Below are positions 44,818 through 53,936 of a stretch of 64,000 nt of DNA, one piece after another. Position 1 is the stretch's first letter. Each line of letters begins with the position of its first letter. Source of the DNA: CBDFLD01 sp965249005 (GTDB lineage: Bacteria > Acidobacteriota > UBA6911); the NCBI GenBank assembly GCA_965249005.1, contig CBDFLD010000018.1:186001-250000 (forward strand), written 5' to 3'. The notes under the pieces were generated by a model. It did no database searches, was not told the origin of the DNA, and saw only the letters and a program-made list of their open reading frames with translations. The translations under genes and the position numbers were made by a program.

Positions 44818-47493
44818 CTAGACGAGTCGATGAAGCTGCTGTACCCGTTCTTCGTACTGATCGCCGGAGAAGCAGTACTTCAAGTCGAGGAAGCGTTGCC
44901 TCAGTGACGCGACGGCATCCCTGGCATCGGAGCCGTGGATGACGACGTCGTGAATCAACTCAGCGAGCTCGCCGAAGCTGTCCGGCTCCATTCCGAATCG
45001 GGTCATCTCGGCCACGCCCATCCGGAGTGAGCCAGATGTCGTGAACCCTTCTTCATCCGGGGATGCCTGGTAGTTCACCACGATGTTGTTTTCCTCGAGT
45101 CTGTTTGCCACCTCCGGTCCCTTCGCGTATCCCACCTTGACGATCACCTGGTGGGTTTCGGTGAAGGAGACCTCGGGATCGCCGGCCACCTCTAGGCCGG
45201 TTTCGCTCAGCGACCGAGCAAAGGATTTGGCGTTGGCCAGAACCCTGGGCTGGTACTCGTCCTTGAAGTGGTTCATCTCATAAGACGCCATGAGTAGGCC
45301 AACAAGCGTGCCCAGATGATGGTTGCTCACGGCACCCGGGAATGCGCGCCGCTCGATGGCCTCCCAAAACGGAAAGTGACGGTGTTTCTCGGGGTAGTCG
45401 GCCGCGATGATACCGCGTTGTGTGCCGTAGAAGGTTTTGTGGGTCGAACCGGTCACGACGTCGGCACCTTCCTTGAAGGGCCGCTGGAAATGGGGACCGA
45501 CCAGCCCCAGCACGTGTGCCATGTCGTTCATGATGATGCAATCGAGGTTCAAATCATCGACGAACTGGCGCACGGCGGCGACCGGTTCCGGATGCAACGT
45601 CATGCTCTTGCCCAGGATGATCAGCTCGGGTTCGTACTCGGTAATAAGCTCCCGGGTGGCGGCGATGTCGATCCGATAGGGGTTTTCTTTGAGCACCGGG
45701 AAGTTCACAACCGCCGCTTTTTCCGTCTTGGGGTCCCGAGCCACGAAATCTCGCAGCGCCCCCATCGGTTGCGCGCTGAGGTGCCCGCCCCGGATGATGT
45801 GATTGTTCAAGACCCGGCGCATGCGTCTCTGCTCGCTCTTGCGGTCGGTCCGGTTCAGAAAATCCACCATGGCGCTGAAGACCGTCGTGTTGGCCATCTG
45901 ACCCGAGATCACTCGCGCTTCGAGCAGGCTACACTCTAGAAATTCCCGCAACTCAGCCTGTAGAAGTTCCTCGACCTCACCGATGAAGTCGGTTCCCTGG
46001 TAATAGAAGACCTCCGTCTCGGCAAGAGCCTTGATTCGCTTGTGCTCTGCATAGCGGCCGACGGGATCGAGGATGGAAAGCAGCTTCGTCATCGGGGAGA
46101 AGGTCTGTTCGGATGGTATCAGGTTGATGCATTGCTGCTGACGCCAGACCGTATTCGAGATCGCGCGATCGAGCAGTCGGCTGACCTTTGTTCGTATCGG
46201 AGTTTGCCTGGAGGCTGGGGAACCTTCGACGTCTTGTTGCTGTGAGTCCCCTTGCAGTATCTTCGGTTGATGAATGATCGGGCGGGCAAATGGAGGAGCT
46301 TCCGTCCTCAGAAAATACGGGACGATCAGGGCCCCGACACGCTTTCCCCGGATTTCGATCTCGACGGTGTCGCCGTCGCGCAGATGACTGTCGATCAGCG
46401 CCAGTCCAATAGCTCTCCTGCTGCTGTGTTGAGTCCAGCGGCTTTCGAGCCCGGTGCCCTCACTCATCCAATACGGGACCATCGTGCCGCTGGTGACGTA
46501 TCCGACGTGTTTCGAATCCCGATAGACCTTGTCCCCCGCGCGGCACACTCCTTTTCCCGATAGCTCCACGGGCAGGATCACTCTTGGAAGATCACTTGTC
46601 AGACTCTGGTCCCGCTTCATGATTCGTTTGAAAGCCCGAAATTGTCTCTCGAGCGAAGCGGCGCCCACGAACTCCCCCTTGAGTCCGGCGAAGCTGACGG
46701 CGAAGCGGGATAGACCCGACGCAAACACCGGTATCTCGTTGCCTTCGGGATCGAGACCCAATTCGTGCCCGTACAGCGGCAAAGCCGCCTCCAGCCGGAG
46801 CGTATCCCTCGCGCCCAGCCCTACCGGTGTTGCACCTCGATCGAGAAGCGAGTCCCAGACCTCGAGCGCATGGCCGCTCTCGACGAACAGTTCGAAGCAG
46901 ATGGGCTCGCCCGTATACCCGGTTCGTGCGATCCAGGTTTCGACCCTGCCGACGGTCGCCAGGCTGAGGGCGTTTCGCATCGGCTCCGGGAGCTCCCCGG
47001 AATCGAGCACGCCGGCCAAGATCTCCTTCGATCGAGGGCCTTGCAAGCTCAACATGGATAAATCGAAAGTTCGGTCCACCATTTCGGTGTCCGGAAACTC
47101 AACCCGTAGAGACTGCAGATGCTCCCAATCCTTGGCGCGGTTTCCGGCATTGACCACCAAGAGATACTCGCCCTCGAAGAAGCGATACAGATAGGCGTCG
47201 TCGACGGCGCCCCCACTGTCGTTGGCGATCATGGTGTACTGACCCAGTCCAGGCGTCAGGCCGGCTGAGTTGTTCGTCAGGGCATGTTGAAGGAAAGACA
47301 GAGCCTGACCTCCACGGATCACGAAACGGCCCATGTGGGAGACATCAAAGAGCCCCGCTTCGGACCGCGTGGCCAGATGTTCCTTGACGATTCCGTCAAA
47401 CTGCAACGGCATATCCCACCCGCCGAACTCCGTGATCTTGGCCCCGAGACTCGAGTGTCGCGCGTACAATGCAGTCCGCAATGCCTGTGCCAT
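44818..47493 (-). CDS. Fused GcvT-like aminomethyltransferase and GlyA-like SHMT
   Basis: An 891-aa two-domain protein. Residues ~1-375 are GcvT-like: HSSLGAKITEFGGWDMPLQF, AGLFDVSHMGRFVIRG, WIARTGYTGEPICFELFV and a C-terminal barrel ending near RVGALIVPYFLRTEAPPF. A ~45-residue linker leads to a SHMT-like domain (~425-880): INLIPSEQTFSP, GRYAEHKRI, VFYYQGTDFIGEVEELL, DMAHVLGLVG and GSTHKTFYGTQRG with the PLP Lys. ATG 47493 with upstream GGAG is chosen over GTG 47508. Both halves use 5,10-methylene-THF, so the fusion could couple glycine cleavage to serine formation; no gcvH or gcvP is nearby. Confidence 0.88.
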   Translation of the reverse strand: MAQALRTALYARHSSLGAKITEFGGWDMPLQFDGIVKEHLATRSEAGLFDVSHMGRFVIRGGQALSFLQHALTNNSAGLTPGLGQYTMIANDSGGAVDDAYLYRFFEGEYLLVVNAGNRAKDWEHLQSLRVEFPDTEMVDRTFDLSMLSLQGPRSKEILAGVLDSGELPEPMRNALSLATVGRVETWIARTGYTGEPICFELFVESGHALEVWDSLLDRGATPVGLGARDTLRLEAALPLYGHELGLDPEGNEIPVFASGLSRFAVSFAGLKGEFVGAASLERQFRAFKRIMKRDQSLTSDLPRVILPVELSGKGVCRAGDKVYRDSKHVGYVTSGTMVPYWMSEGTGLESRWTQHSSRRAIGLALIDSHLRDGDTVEIEIRGKRVGALIVPYFLRTEAPPFARPIIHQPKILQGDSQQQDVEGSPASRQTPIRTKVSRLLDRAISNTVWRQQQCINLIPSEQTFSPMTKLLSILDPVGRYAEHKRIKALAETEVFYYQGTDFIGEVEELLQAELREFLECSLLEARVISGQMANTTVFSAMVDFLNRTDRKSEQRRMRRVLNNHIIRGGHLSAQPMGALRDFVARDPKTEKAAVVNFPVLKENPYRIDIAATRELITEYEPELIILGKSMTLHPEPVAAVRQFVDDLNLDCIIMNDMAHVLGLVGPHFQRPFKEGADVVTGSTHKTFYGTQRGIIAADYPEKHRHFPFWEAIERRAFPGAVSNHHLGTLVGLLMASYEMNHFKDEYQPRVLANAKSFARSLSETGLEVAGDPEVSFTETHQVIVKVGYAKGPEVANRLEENNIVVNYQASPDEEGFTTSGSLRMGVAEMTRFGMEPDSFGELAELIHDVVIHGSDARDAVASLRQRFLDLKYCFSGDQYEERVQQLHRLV

Positions 47494-47518
47494 CGTGTTT
47501 TTCTCCACCGCTCGTCAA

Positions 47519-47593
47519 CCTAATCTAGCTGAACTGCCCGGGTGCGTAAAGTAGGCCGCTCACGCAGCGCGGCTTGACCGCGCTATCCGTGAG
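47519..47593. repeat. Dispersed hairpin repeat, 47-kb copy
   Basis: Starts CCTAATCTAGCTGAACTG and continues CCCGGGTGCGTAAAGTAGGC to a nested hairpin: CTCACG and CGTGAG enclose GCGCGG and CCGCGC. The first ~45 bp align with 56717-56760, with a handful of substitutions and a 2-bp gap. The inverted end GCGTGAGCGGCCTA equals the group II intron 5' exon at 28732-28745. It sits directly upstream of the GcvT-GlyA gene. Confidence 0.7.
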
Positions 47594-47767
47594 GCGCACA
47601 GGGGATTCCAGCGTTAGCAGGGTTGAACTCGACTTGTCCGTCGGCATGAAGTATCTCAGCGGCGCGCTTCTGATTCGAATGCCTACCCACTACAATGGAT
47701 CAGGGACACCTGGAGGCTACCCGCCCGGTGCGGAATGCACGATCACGTGCGACAAGGAGGCGGGTTG

Positions 47768-48244
47768 ATGAAACGCATGATCTACATCGTCATTGGGGTA
47801 GTTGTATTATTGCCCATCGTACTTTTGGCATCCCTTAGCGCGTTCTCGACCAGGCCCGACAACCTCGGTGTCAAGGAAGGTCGATTGGCACCGTGCCCCC
47901 CCTCTCCCAACTGCGTCTCAACCCAGGCCCAGCAGAACCGCGACGAGCAGCACGGCATGCCGGCAATCGCCTGCTCCGGGTCGCCGGAGTCCGCCGTCGC
48001 GGCGATCAAGGCGGCGCTGGTCGAGATGCCCCGTTTGAGTGTCGTGGCGGAGAGCGAGAATTACCTGCACGCGGAGGCCACGAGCTTGATCTTTCGATTT
48101 GTGGATGATGTGGAGTTTTTCGTGGACAAGAAAAACGGCCTGATCCATTTTCGCTCCGCGTCGAGGGTTGGCCGTTCCGACCTTGGGGCGAATCGGTCGA
48201 GAATGCAGCGATTTCGTAAGGTGTTTGAGCGAGAAAGTGAATGA
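47768..48244 (+). CDS. DUF1499 family membrane-anchored protein
   Basis: A 158-aa protein with one N-terminal transmembrane helix (IYIVIGVVVLLPIVLLASLSA). The DUF1499 domain follows: LAPCPPSPNCVSTQA near the start, YLHAEATSLIFRFVDDVEFF and the closing IHFRSASRVGRSDLGANRSR. ATG 47768 is preceded by AAGGAGG. The function of the family is unknown. The 274 bp upstream holds the dispersed hairpin repeat and no gene. Confidence 0.88.
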   Translation: MKRMIYIVIGVVVLLPIVLLASLSAFSTRPDNLGVKEGRLAPCPPSPNCVSTQAQQNRDEQHGMPAIACSGSPESAVAAIKAALVEMPRLSVVAESENYLHAEATSLIFRFVDDVEFFVDKKNGLIHFRSASRVGRSDLGANRSRMQRFRKVFERESE

Positions 48245-48283
48245 AGATGAACGCTGTCCTTGCCCGGAGCGGTGAAGGCCAGG

Positions 48284-50014
48284 TCAGGCCTGCCGTGTGG
48301 AGCGGAGTTCGGCTGTTGCTACTCGATCGACGGCTTGCGTCACGGGGTCGATGACGACACCGTAGTCTCGGCGGGCTGCTTCGACTGAGACGTAGCCTTC
48401 GACTACGTCGCGCGCTACCTCCGCCGGCGATCGCTCCAGCGGGTCACCATAGCCGCCACCGCCGCCCGTAACGGTCCGGACCCGCGTATTGGCACGGATC
48501 CGGGTGGCCTTTAGCTTGAGGCTATTGCTGTTGAATCCAGGACCCGAAATCTCGATGAGCGGCGGCGCACCATCCTGGCCTCCGAACAGACCCCACGCCG
48601 GCGATACGGAGCGCTCGAACCAGAGGGAGACGTCGCAGTCTGCGAGCGTGCGGTACGATCGGACGACACCGCAGCCGCCGCGCCAGCGACCGGCACCACC
48701 ACTATCACGCCGGATCGCAAACTCTTCCAGTTGGATGGGGTATTTCGTCTCGTACACTTCGACGGGAATGTTGCGGAAAGAACCGTTCGAGAGGTTGATC
48801 ATCGCGCTCTCGCCGTCGCTGCCGCAAAAGCCGCCCCATCCACCGGCGGTTGGCTCGATCACAATCCACTCGCCGCTAGCGCTATTGCGGCCCGCAAAGG
48901 CTGTGACCATGGAATCCCCATAGTGTGCGGCGACGGCTTTCTCCGGTAGTGCTTGACCCAGACACGTCACGATGAGGTCCGCCAGCAGGCCGAGCCCGCT
49001 GAAGTACCACTCGCAAGCTGCGGGCTGCTGAGCGTTGAAGATGCAAGACTCAGGGATTCGCACATCCAAGGTCGGAAACGAGCCACCCGTGATGGCGAAG
49101 CCAGGATTGATCATTGTCTTGTAAGCCAGCCGGATCATCGAGACCGTCTGCGCAGCGCCGCAGTTCATCGAGCCAGGCACCGGCCCCGATGTTCCGGCCA
49201 GATCGACGATCATGCGGTCACCGACAACGGTGACGCTGGTACAGACCTTGATCGGTCCGAAGCCGGTTCCGTCGTCATCCATGAATCCTTCGGCGCGGTA
49301 CCTTCCGTCGGGTATCTCCGTGATTGCCTGCCGGTCTAGTTCCGCCGACTGGCGAAAGATATTTTCCTTGGCGTCTTCGAACACGTCGACGCCGATGCGA
49401 TCGAGCAGCTGGGCAAACCGCCGCTCGCCCGTCCGAATGGCAGCAATCTGGGCGTTGAAATCGCCCAGCATAGCGTCGGCCATGCGAACGTTCCGACGAA
49501 TCAGATCGAACCATTCCTCGAGTGGCTCGTAGCTCTTCACGACCCGCGTCGGACCAATCCGCAAACCCTCGTGGTACACGCTGGTGGAACCCATGGTGGT
49601 CCCGGGATCGATCGTGCCGATGTCCTGCCAGTGCGCCCGGGTCGATGCGAACCCCACCAGCGCATCGCAGTGAAAGATGGGTCCCAACGCCGTGACGTCG
49701 TGCGTATGGGTCCCCTGCAGGTAAGGATCGTTCAGGATAACGATGTCTCCCTGCGTGAACCAGTCGAGCCCGTGCATGTCGATTACCAGCTTGATACATA
49801 CTTCCATATTGCCGATGAAGATCGGCACGCCGGTGGACTGACCCAGCATATTGCCGTGTCTGTCAAACAGGGCAACGGCGCTGTCGCGCCCCTCGTAGAT
49901 CACGGGCGAGAACGCGGAGCGGTACAAAGCCGCGTTCATGTCCTCGGCGCAGGACGTCATGAAGTTGCGCACGACCTCGGTCGTGATTGGATCTGCACTA
50001 TTTCGGTTCGACAT
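48284..50014 (-). CDS. hyuB: Hydantoinase B/oxoprolinase-type subunit
   Basis: A 576-aa HyuB-family protein. The N-terminal DPITTEVVRNFMTSCAEDMN, LFDRHGNMLGQSTGVPIFIG and ILNDPYLQGTHTHDVTALGP are family hallmarks, and the glycine-rich EPTAGGWGGFCGSDGESA and VRTVTGGGGGYGDPLERSP lie later. It starts two bases after the hyuA stop, so the pair forms one operon. Members are the beta subunits of ATP-dependent N-methylhydantoinase, 5-oxoprolinase or acetone/acetophenone carboxylase. The exact substrate cannot be decided. Confidence 0.9.
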   Translation of the reverse strand: MSNRNSADPITTEVVRNFMTSCAEDMNAALYRSAFSPVIYEGRDSAVALFDRHGNMLGQSTGVPIFIGNMEVCIKLVIDMHGLDWFTQGDIVILNDPYLQGTHTHDVTALGPIFHCDALVGFASTRAHWQDIGTIDPGTTMGSTSVYHEGLRIGPTRVVKSYEPLEEWFDLIRRNVRMADAMLGDFNAQIAAIRTGERRFAQLLDRIGVDVFEDAKENIFRQSAELDRQAITEIPDGRYRAEGFMDDDGTGFGPIKVCTSVTVVGDRMIVDLAGTSGPVPGSMNCGAAQTVSMIRLAYKTMINPGFAITGGSFPTLDVRIPESCIFNAQQPAACEWYFSGLGLLADLIVTCLGQALPEKAVAAHYGDSMVTAFAGRNSASGEWIVIEPTAGGWGGFCGSDGESAMINLSNGSFRNIPVEVYETKYPIQLEEFAIRRDSGGAGRWRGGCGVVRSYRTLADCDVSLWFERSVSPAWGLFGGQDGAPPLIEISGPGFNSNSLKLKATRIRANTRVRTVTGGGGGYGDPLERSPAEVARDVVEGYVSVEAARRDYGVVIDPVTQAVDRVATAELRSTRQA

Positions 50015-50016
50015 CG

Positions 50017-52077
50017 TCAGGTTCGCGTGATTGAAAGGTGCCCGCCGGCGACAACCCGCGCTGTCCAGCCGGGCGGCACGATGGTGGTGGCCGTTGGTTC
50101 CTCGATGATGGCCGGCCCCACCAACCCGTACCCCGGTGCCAGGCCGTCGCGTGCGATCATCCGCGTTTTCCAGAGCTGTCCGGAAAAGAAGACATCACGA
50201 TCACGATCACGATCACGATCACGATCACGATCACGTTGTCTCGGCGCGGGTTGCGGCTTGCGCGGCGGCGATGCCGCTTCCGACCGCTCCAGCAGTCCGG
50301 TCGCGATCACCCGAAGGTTGACGACCTCCATGCGAGAGTCCGGGTTCGTGTGACCGTATTGACGGATATAGGCTTCATCAAACTCTCGCCGCACCCTCTC
50401 CGGATCGATCGGCCCGGGCGGGACATCACAGTTCAGCTGGTATTCCTGTCCCTGGTAACGTAAGTCTGCGCTGCGGGCGAAAACGATGTCGGCATCGGCG
50501 ATATCTTCGCGCCGCAAGTACGCTCGTCCCTTTTCCTCCAACACCGCGTAGGTATGCTCTAGGTCGGAAGGGTCGACCGCATCCCACAGTGCGAAGTACG
50601 TCCGCTTGAGATCATGTCTGATGTTTGTCTGCAGCATCCCCCAGGCTGAGAAGGTGCCGGGATGGGCGGGCACGATCACTTCCCCGACATCTAGCTGGTC
50701 CGCTAGCGCTACGGCATGCATGGGCCCCGCGCCGCCATAGGCGAACAGCACGAAGTCGCGCGGATCGATGCCCTTTTCCACCGTGATCGTCCGAATCGCG
50801 TCTGCCATCTTCGCATTGATGATGTCGAGAACGCCCTGCGCCATGTCCTCCGCCGTGAGTCCGAGTGCGCCGCCGATCTCGCCGATGACCCGTTGGGCCG
50901 CCTCCACGTCGAGCTGCAGTCGACCGCCGGCAAATGTCTCCGGATCGATGCGGCCCAGGACCAGGTTGGCATCCGTCACGGTTGCGTCGGTGCCGCCCCG
51001 GCCATAGCAAGAGGGACCAGGTTCGGATCCAGCGCTTTGCGGGCCGACGCGGATGTGGCCGCCCTCGAGCCAGGCAATCGACCCACCGCCGGCGCCGATG
51101 ACGTGGATGTCCACGATCGACATCTGTATGGGCAGCCCTTCGAGCTCGGCCTCCGACGAGGTGGATGGCCTGCCGTTGACGATCAGGCTGGCATCAAACG
51201 AGGTGCCGCCCATGTCCACGCAGATCAAATTCGGACGGCCCAATTTTGCGCTCTCGGACTCTGCTCCGATGGTGCCGCCAACGGGACCGGACAGAAGCGT
51301 CTGGATCGGCTTCTCGTGAGCCGAAGCGGCCGTCATAGCGCCGCCGTTCGACTCCATCACGTGGAGCGGGACAGGGCTTAGACCAGCGTCGAGCTCAGCC
51401 ATAAGAGCGGACAGGTAACGCCGGACGACCGGTGCAATGTAGGCATCCATGACCGCCGTCGAGGTTCGCGCGTACTCACGCCATTCCGGAGACACTCGGT
51501 GTGAGAGCGTGACCGGGAGGGGCAGTCGTTTTTGCAGGTAGCGTTCGACGGCGAGCTCATGGGCGGGGTTGACGTAGGAGAAAATCAGGCACACGGCGAC
51601 TGCGTCGAAACCGCGCGCGCTCACGGCGGCAATCAGTGCATCGAGGTCCTCGAGCTGGGGTTCGGCCTGAACACTTCCATCTGCTCGCATTCGCTCGCGG
51701 ATAGTAAAAATATTGTCCGGCGACACGAGCGGGGCCGGTTTGCGATAGTGGATCGAGAAGATGTCACGCCGGTCGTTCCCCGCGATCGTGTAGACGTCAC
51801 GGAAGTTGGCCGTCGTCACCAGGGCGACCCGGGCGCCTCGGCGCTCCAGCACGGCATTCAGCCCAACGGTCGTCCCGTGGATCAAGAACTCCATCTCCGC
51901 CTCAGAGGGGAGAAAGGTCCGCAAGCCATCGAGAACCGCCGTTGCCAGGTTATCCGGTGTACTGAGGATTTTACCGGTTAGTCCCTCGCCCGTGGCCGGG
52001 TTCTGAAAAACGAGGTCCGTGAAGGTCCCGCCGATGTCCACGGCCACGCGGTACCGAACTTTTCCACTGTTGCTCAT
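50017..52077 (-). CDS. hyuA: Hydantoinase A/oxoprolinase-type subunit
   Basis: A 686-aa HyuA-family ATP-dependent hydrolase or carboxylase subunit. Signature segments are VDIGGTFTDLVF (N-terminal ASKHA phosphate loop), HGTTVGLNAVLERRGARVA, SNGGAMTAASAHEKPIQTLL, VDMGGTSFDASLI and FAYGGAGPMHAVALADQL. About 65 residues from the C-terminus a perfect seven-unit Arg-Asp repeat is encoded by a hexanucleotide array. It lies in a variable linker before the last beta-rich segment. It pairs with hyuB downstream. Confidence 0.9.
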   Translation of the reverse strand: MSNSGKVRYRVAVDIGGTFTDLVFQNPATGEGLTGKILSTPDNLATAVLDGLRTFLPSEAEMEFLIHGTTVGLNAVLERRGARVALVTTANFRDVYTIAGNDRRDIFSIHYRKPAPLVSPDNIFTIRERMRADGSVQAEPQLEDLDALIAAVSARGFDAVAVCLIFSYVNPAHELAVERYLQKRLPLPVTLSHRVSPEWREYARTSTAVMDAYIAPVVRRYLSALMAELDAGLSPVPLHVMESNGGAMTAASAHEKPIQTLLSGPVGGTIGAESESAKLGRPNLICVDMGGTSFDASLIVNGRPSTSSEAELEGLPIQMSIVDIHVIGAGGGSIAWLEGGHIRVGPQSAGSEPGPSCYGRGGTDATVTDANLVLGRIDPETFAGGRLQLDVEAAQRVIGEIGGALGLTAEDMAQGVLDIINAKMADAIRTITVEKGIDPRDFVLFAYGGAGPMHAVALADQLDVGEVIVPAHPGTFSAWGMLQTNIRHDLKRTYFALWDAVDPSDLEHTYAVLEEKGRAYLRREDIADADIVFARSADLRYQGQEYQLNCDVPPGPIDPERVRREFDEAYIRQYGHTNPDSRMEVVNLRVIATGLLERSEAASPPRKPQPAPRQRDRDRDRDRDRDRDVFFSGQLWKTRMIARDGLAPGYGLVGPAIIEEPTATTIVPPGWTARVVAGGHLSITRT
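50194..50235. repeat. In-frame hexanucleotide repeat (ATCACG)7 in hyuA
   Basis: Seven perfect ATCACG units, read on the minus strand as CGTGAT and encoding seven Arg-Asp dipeptides. The unit length of 6 means gain or loss of units changes protein length without shifting frame. Confidence 0.95.
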
Positions 52078-52248
52078 TCCGCTTCACCCGAATCATCAGC
52101 GCCGATCCCGCAGCCTTAGTGGCGACGGACGAAACCCGAAACCATGATGAGGTCCATCTTAGGTTAGAAGAGTTTATCAGGCAACAAACCACAGTGAACC
52201 GAGAAACGACTTCGATGCACCCCGCTGACCTTACTTGTAGAGTCTACG

Positions 52249-52301
52249 CCGAGGCGGGCCATCGTCTCGGGCAGCGGGTCATGATAACGGCCGAACAGAT
52301 C
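52249..52301 (-). pseudogene. C-terminal fragment of a third glycoside-hydrolase-like copy
   Basis: The minus strand encodes DLFGRYHDPLPETMARLG, matching the C-terminal NPFGRYHDPMPETMARFG and DPFGRYHHPLPETMARFG of the two homologous genes at 53001 and 55279. The nucleotide match is also high. No further similarity was found on either side, so this is an orphan remnant of a third copy. It lies in the 350-bp gap 52078-52427 between hyuA and the signal-peptide protein; the rest of the gap shows nothing recognisable. Confidence 0.75.
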
Positions 52302-52427
52302 GTGCTACCCCTTTTTGATTCAGAAGTGTATTGAGACAGCTTGCTTCCGAGACACTTCCGCGCTAGAAATAGCCGTACATGCGGCCGTACTTTCATCCGG
52401 GAAGAGTCCATTCTAAGGAGCTTTGAA

Positions 52428-52922
52428 ATGAGGAATCTGAGCATTGTTGGTCTGTCTATATGTGTACTTGCGATCGTGGGTTGGATGGCGGTGGAGACCG
52501 CACATGCCGAAGACGCGGATGAAAAGGTAAGGCAGGCAACAGCCCAATTCTATGCGGCTTTGAATGATCTGTTTCAGGGCGAACTGGATCCGATGAAAGA
52601 GGTCTGGTCGCACGCGGACGATGTCACCTACATGGGGCCGGCCGGCGGTATGCAGCTGGGCTGGGATGAAGTGTTACAGAATTGGGCATCGCAGGCCGCC
52701 CTGAGGCTGAGAGGCATGATCCGGCCCGAAAAGATGCAGTCGATCGTGGGACAGCAAGTGGCCGTCACCACCTGCTTCGAAGTGGGAGAGAACATCAATG
52801 CCGACGGACGGCCACAAAAAGTGTCCATCCGCGCGACCAACACTTTTCGCAAGGAGAACGGCCGGTGGAAGATGATCGGGCATCATACGGACGTGCTGCC
52901 GTTTTTGCAGGAATCCCAGTGA
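52428..52922 (+). CDS. Exported SnoaL/DUF4440-like protein
   Basis: A 164-aa protein with a Sec signal peptide (MRNLSIVGLSICVLAIVGWM, cleaved near AHA-ED). The mature part has the SnoaL-like NTF2 fold pattern: QFYAALNDLFQGELDPMKEVW, MGPAGGMQLGWDEVLQNW and the closing FRKENGRWKMIGHHTDVLPF. ATG 52428 follows TAAGGAGC. Function unknown; such proteins bind or isomerise small ligands, or may have no enzymatic role. Confidence 0.8.
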   Translation: MRNLSIVGLSICVLAIVGWMAVETAHAEDADEKVRQATAQFYAALNDLFQGELDPMKEVWSHADDVTYMGPAGGMQLGWDEVLQNWASQAALRLRGMIRPEKMQSIVGQQVAVTTCFEVGENINADGRPQKVSIRATNTFRKENGRWKMIGHHTDVLPFLQESQ

Positions 52923-53000
52923 GGGCGGATTTGATCTGTTTCCTTCGCAAGCAGGGCGGCACTCGAAGTAATGACGGGGGTCGATTCCAGCGCTTCACGA

Positions 53001-53933
53001 CTACCGTCCTCCACGCCGACCCAGCTGGTAAAGCTGCGCCCCGAAGCGCGCCATCGTTTCAGGCATGGGGTCGTGGTAGCGGCCGAACGGATTTTGCAGG
53101 CCGGAGTGCTGCCGCTCGTCTCTCCACTCCGCCCACATGTCCATCCATCCGCACCAGTTGTAGCCGATCACATCCGGCCGGGACAATGACCGGGACGCGC
53201 TATTGAGGAATCGGCGTGCGCGTGTCTCTTGATCCGGGCACACCGCGCCGATCGGCGCTGGCATTTGCCGATAGGGCACGGAGAAACAAGTGTCCGCATG
53301 AAAGAGCGGCTTGCCGGTCAGCTTCGACCAGTGATCGAGAATCTGTTCGTGCGCATCGTAGTCATCGTAGAATTGATACGCGATCAGATCCGAGTAGCCG
53401 GCAACGAGTGAAACGACGTCGTCGGGCGGCGCAGTCTGGGCATTTAAGATATCACCAAAGAACCGCGTCCAATAAGGGGTGCGTACGAAGTACAAACCCT
53501 GCACATAGGGTACCGTCAGCGAGCCAAATTCTTCTTTCCTCGCGTGGGTCCCGATGCTGTTCATCCCGAAGGCATCGAGGTCCGTCAGGACCTTTCTCAC
53601 GAACGCTTTGCCGAAAGCCGGGTCCGAAGGATCTTGCACGCCGAAGGCAGTCTTCCAGTGATCGATGTTATAGGGCTGCAGCAAGTACTCCTTGTTCGCG
53701 TGATTGAGCCCGTAGGAAAGAAAGGCCGAGCCGTCGGGGGTGACGAACCACCATCGATCTGCCTTCTCGACGCGGAAGAAGCCGGATGGTTCAAAGCGAA
53801 CGGTTTTGAGGCCACCGTACGAGTCCCGGCGGTCGGCCGCGTTCGCCCAAGCAGGGAGGTATGCGCTTGCAGCGGTGGCGAACGGCCCCAATCTCAGCAG
53901 GAACGCGCGCCGCGTGAATGTCGAACGGGCCAT
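53001..53933 (-). CDS. Tat-exported glycoside-hydrolase-like protein, internally deleted
   Basis: 310 aa. The Tat signal has STFTRRAFLLRLG. The body aligns along its whole length with the 473-aa protein at 55279-56700: YGGLKTVRFEPSGFFRVEKA, RWWFVTPDGSAFLSYGLNHA, then APPDDVVSLVAGYSDLIAYQ and IGYNWCGWMDMWAEW. About 163 residues are missing in frame after PYWTR (near 53460), the central part of the expected TIM barrel. The family resembles agarase/GH50-like clan A hydrolases, but this assignment is tentative. The deletion probably abolishes catalysis. It follows the serine hydrolase gene by 3 bp. Confidence 0.75.
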   Translation of the reverse strand: MARSTFTRRAFLLRLGPFATAASAYLPAWANAADRRDSYGGLKTVRFEPSGFFRVEKADRWWFVTPDGSAFLSYGLNHANKEYLLQPYNIDHWKTAFGVQDPSDPAFGKAFVRKVLTDLDAFGMNSIGTHARKEEFGSLTVPYVQGLYFVRTPYWTRFFGDILNAQTAPPDDVVSLVAGYSDLIAYQFYDDYDAHEQILDHWSKLTGKPLFHADTCFSVPYRQMPAPIGAVCPDQETRARRFLNSASRSLSRPDVIGYNWCGWMDMWAEWRDERQHSGLQNPFGRYHDPMPETMARFGAQLYQLGRRGGR

Positions 53934-53936
53934 GCG

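Noticed and set aside
50194..50235. Short regular repeats as a possible CRISPR array
   Set aside because: The unit is a 6-bp perfect tandem without spacers and is translated as Arg-Asp within hyuA.
42503..52077. One hydantoin uptake-and-hydrolysis operon (NCS1 transporter plus HyuAB)
   Set aside because: They lie on opposite strands, several kb apart, with unrelated genes between, so position alone does not support a link.
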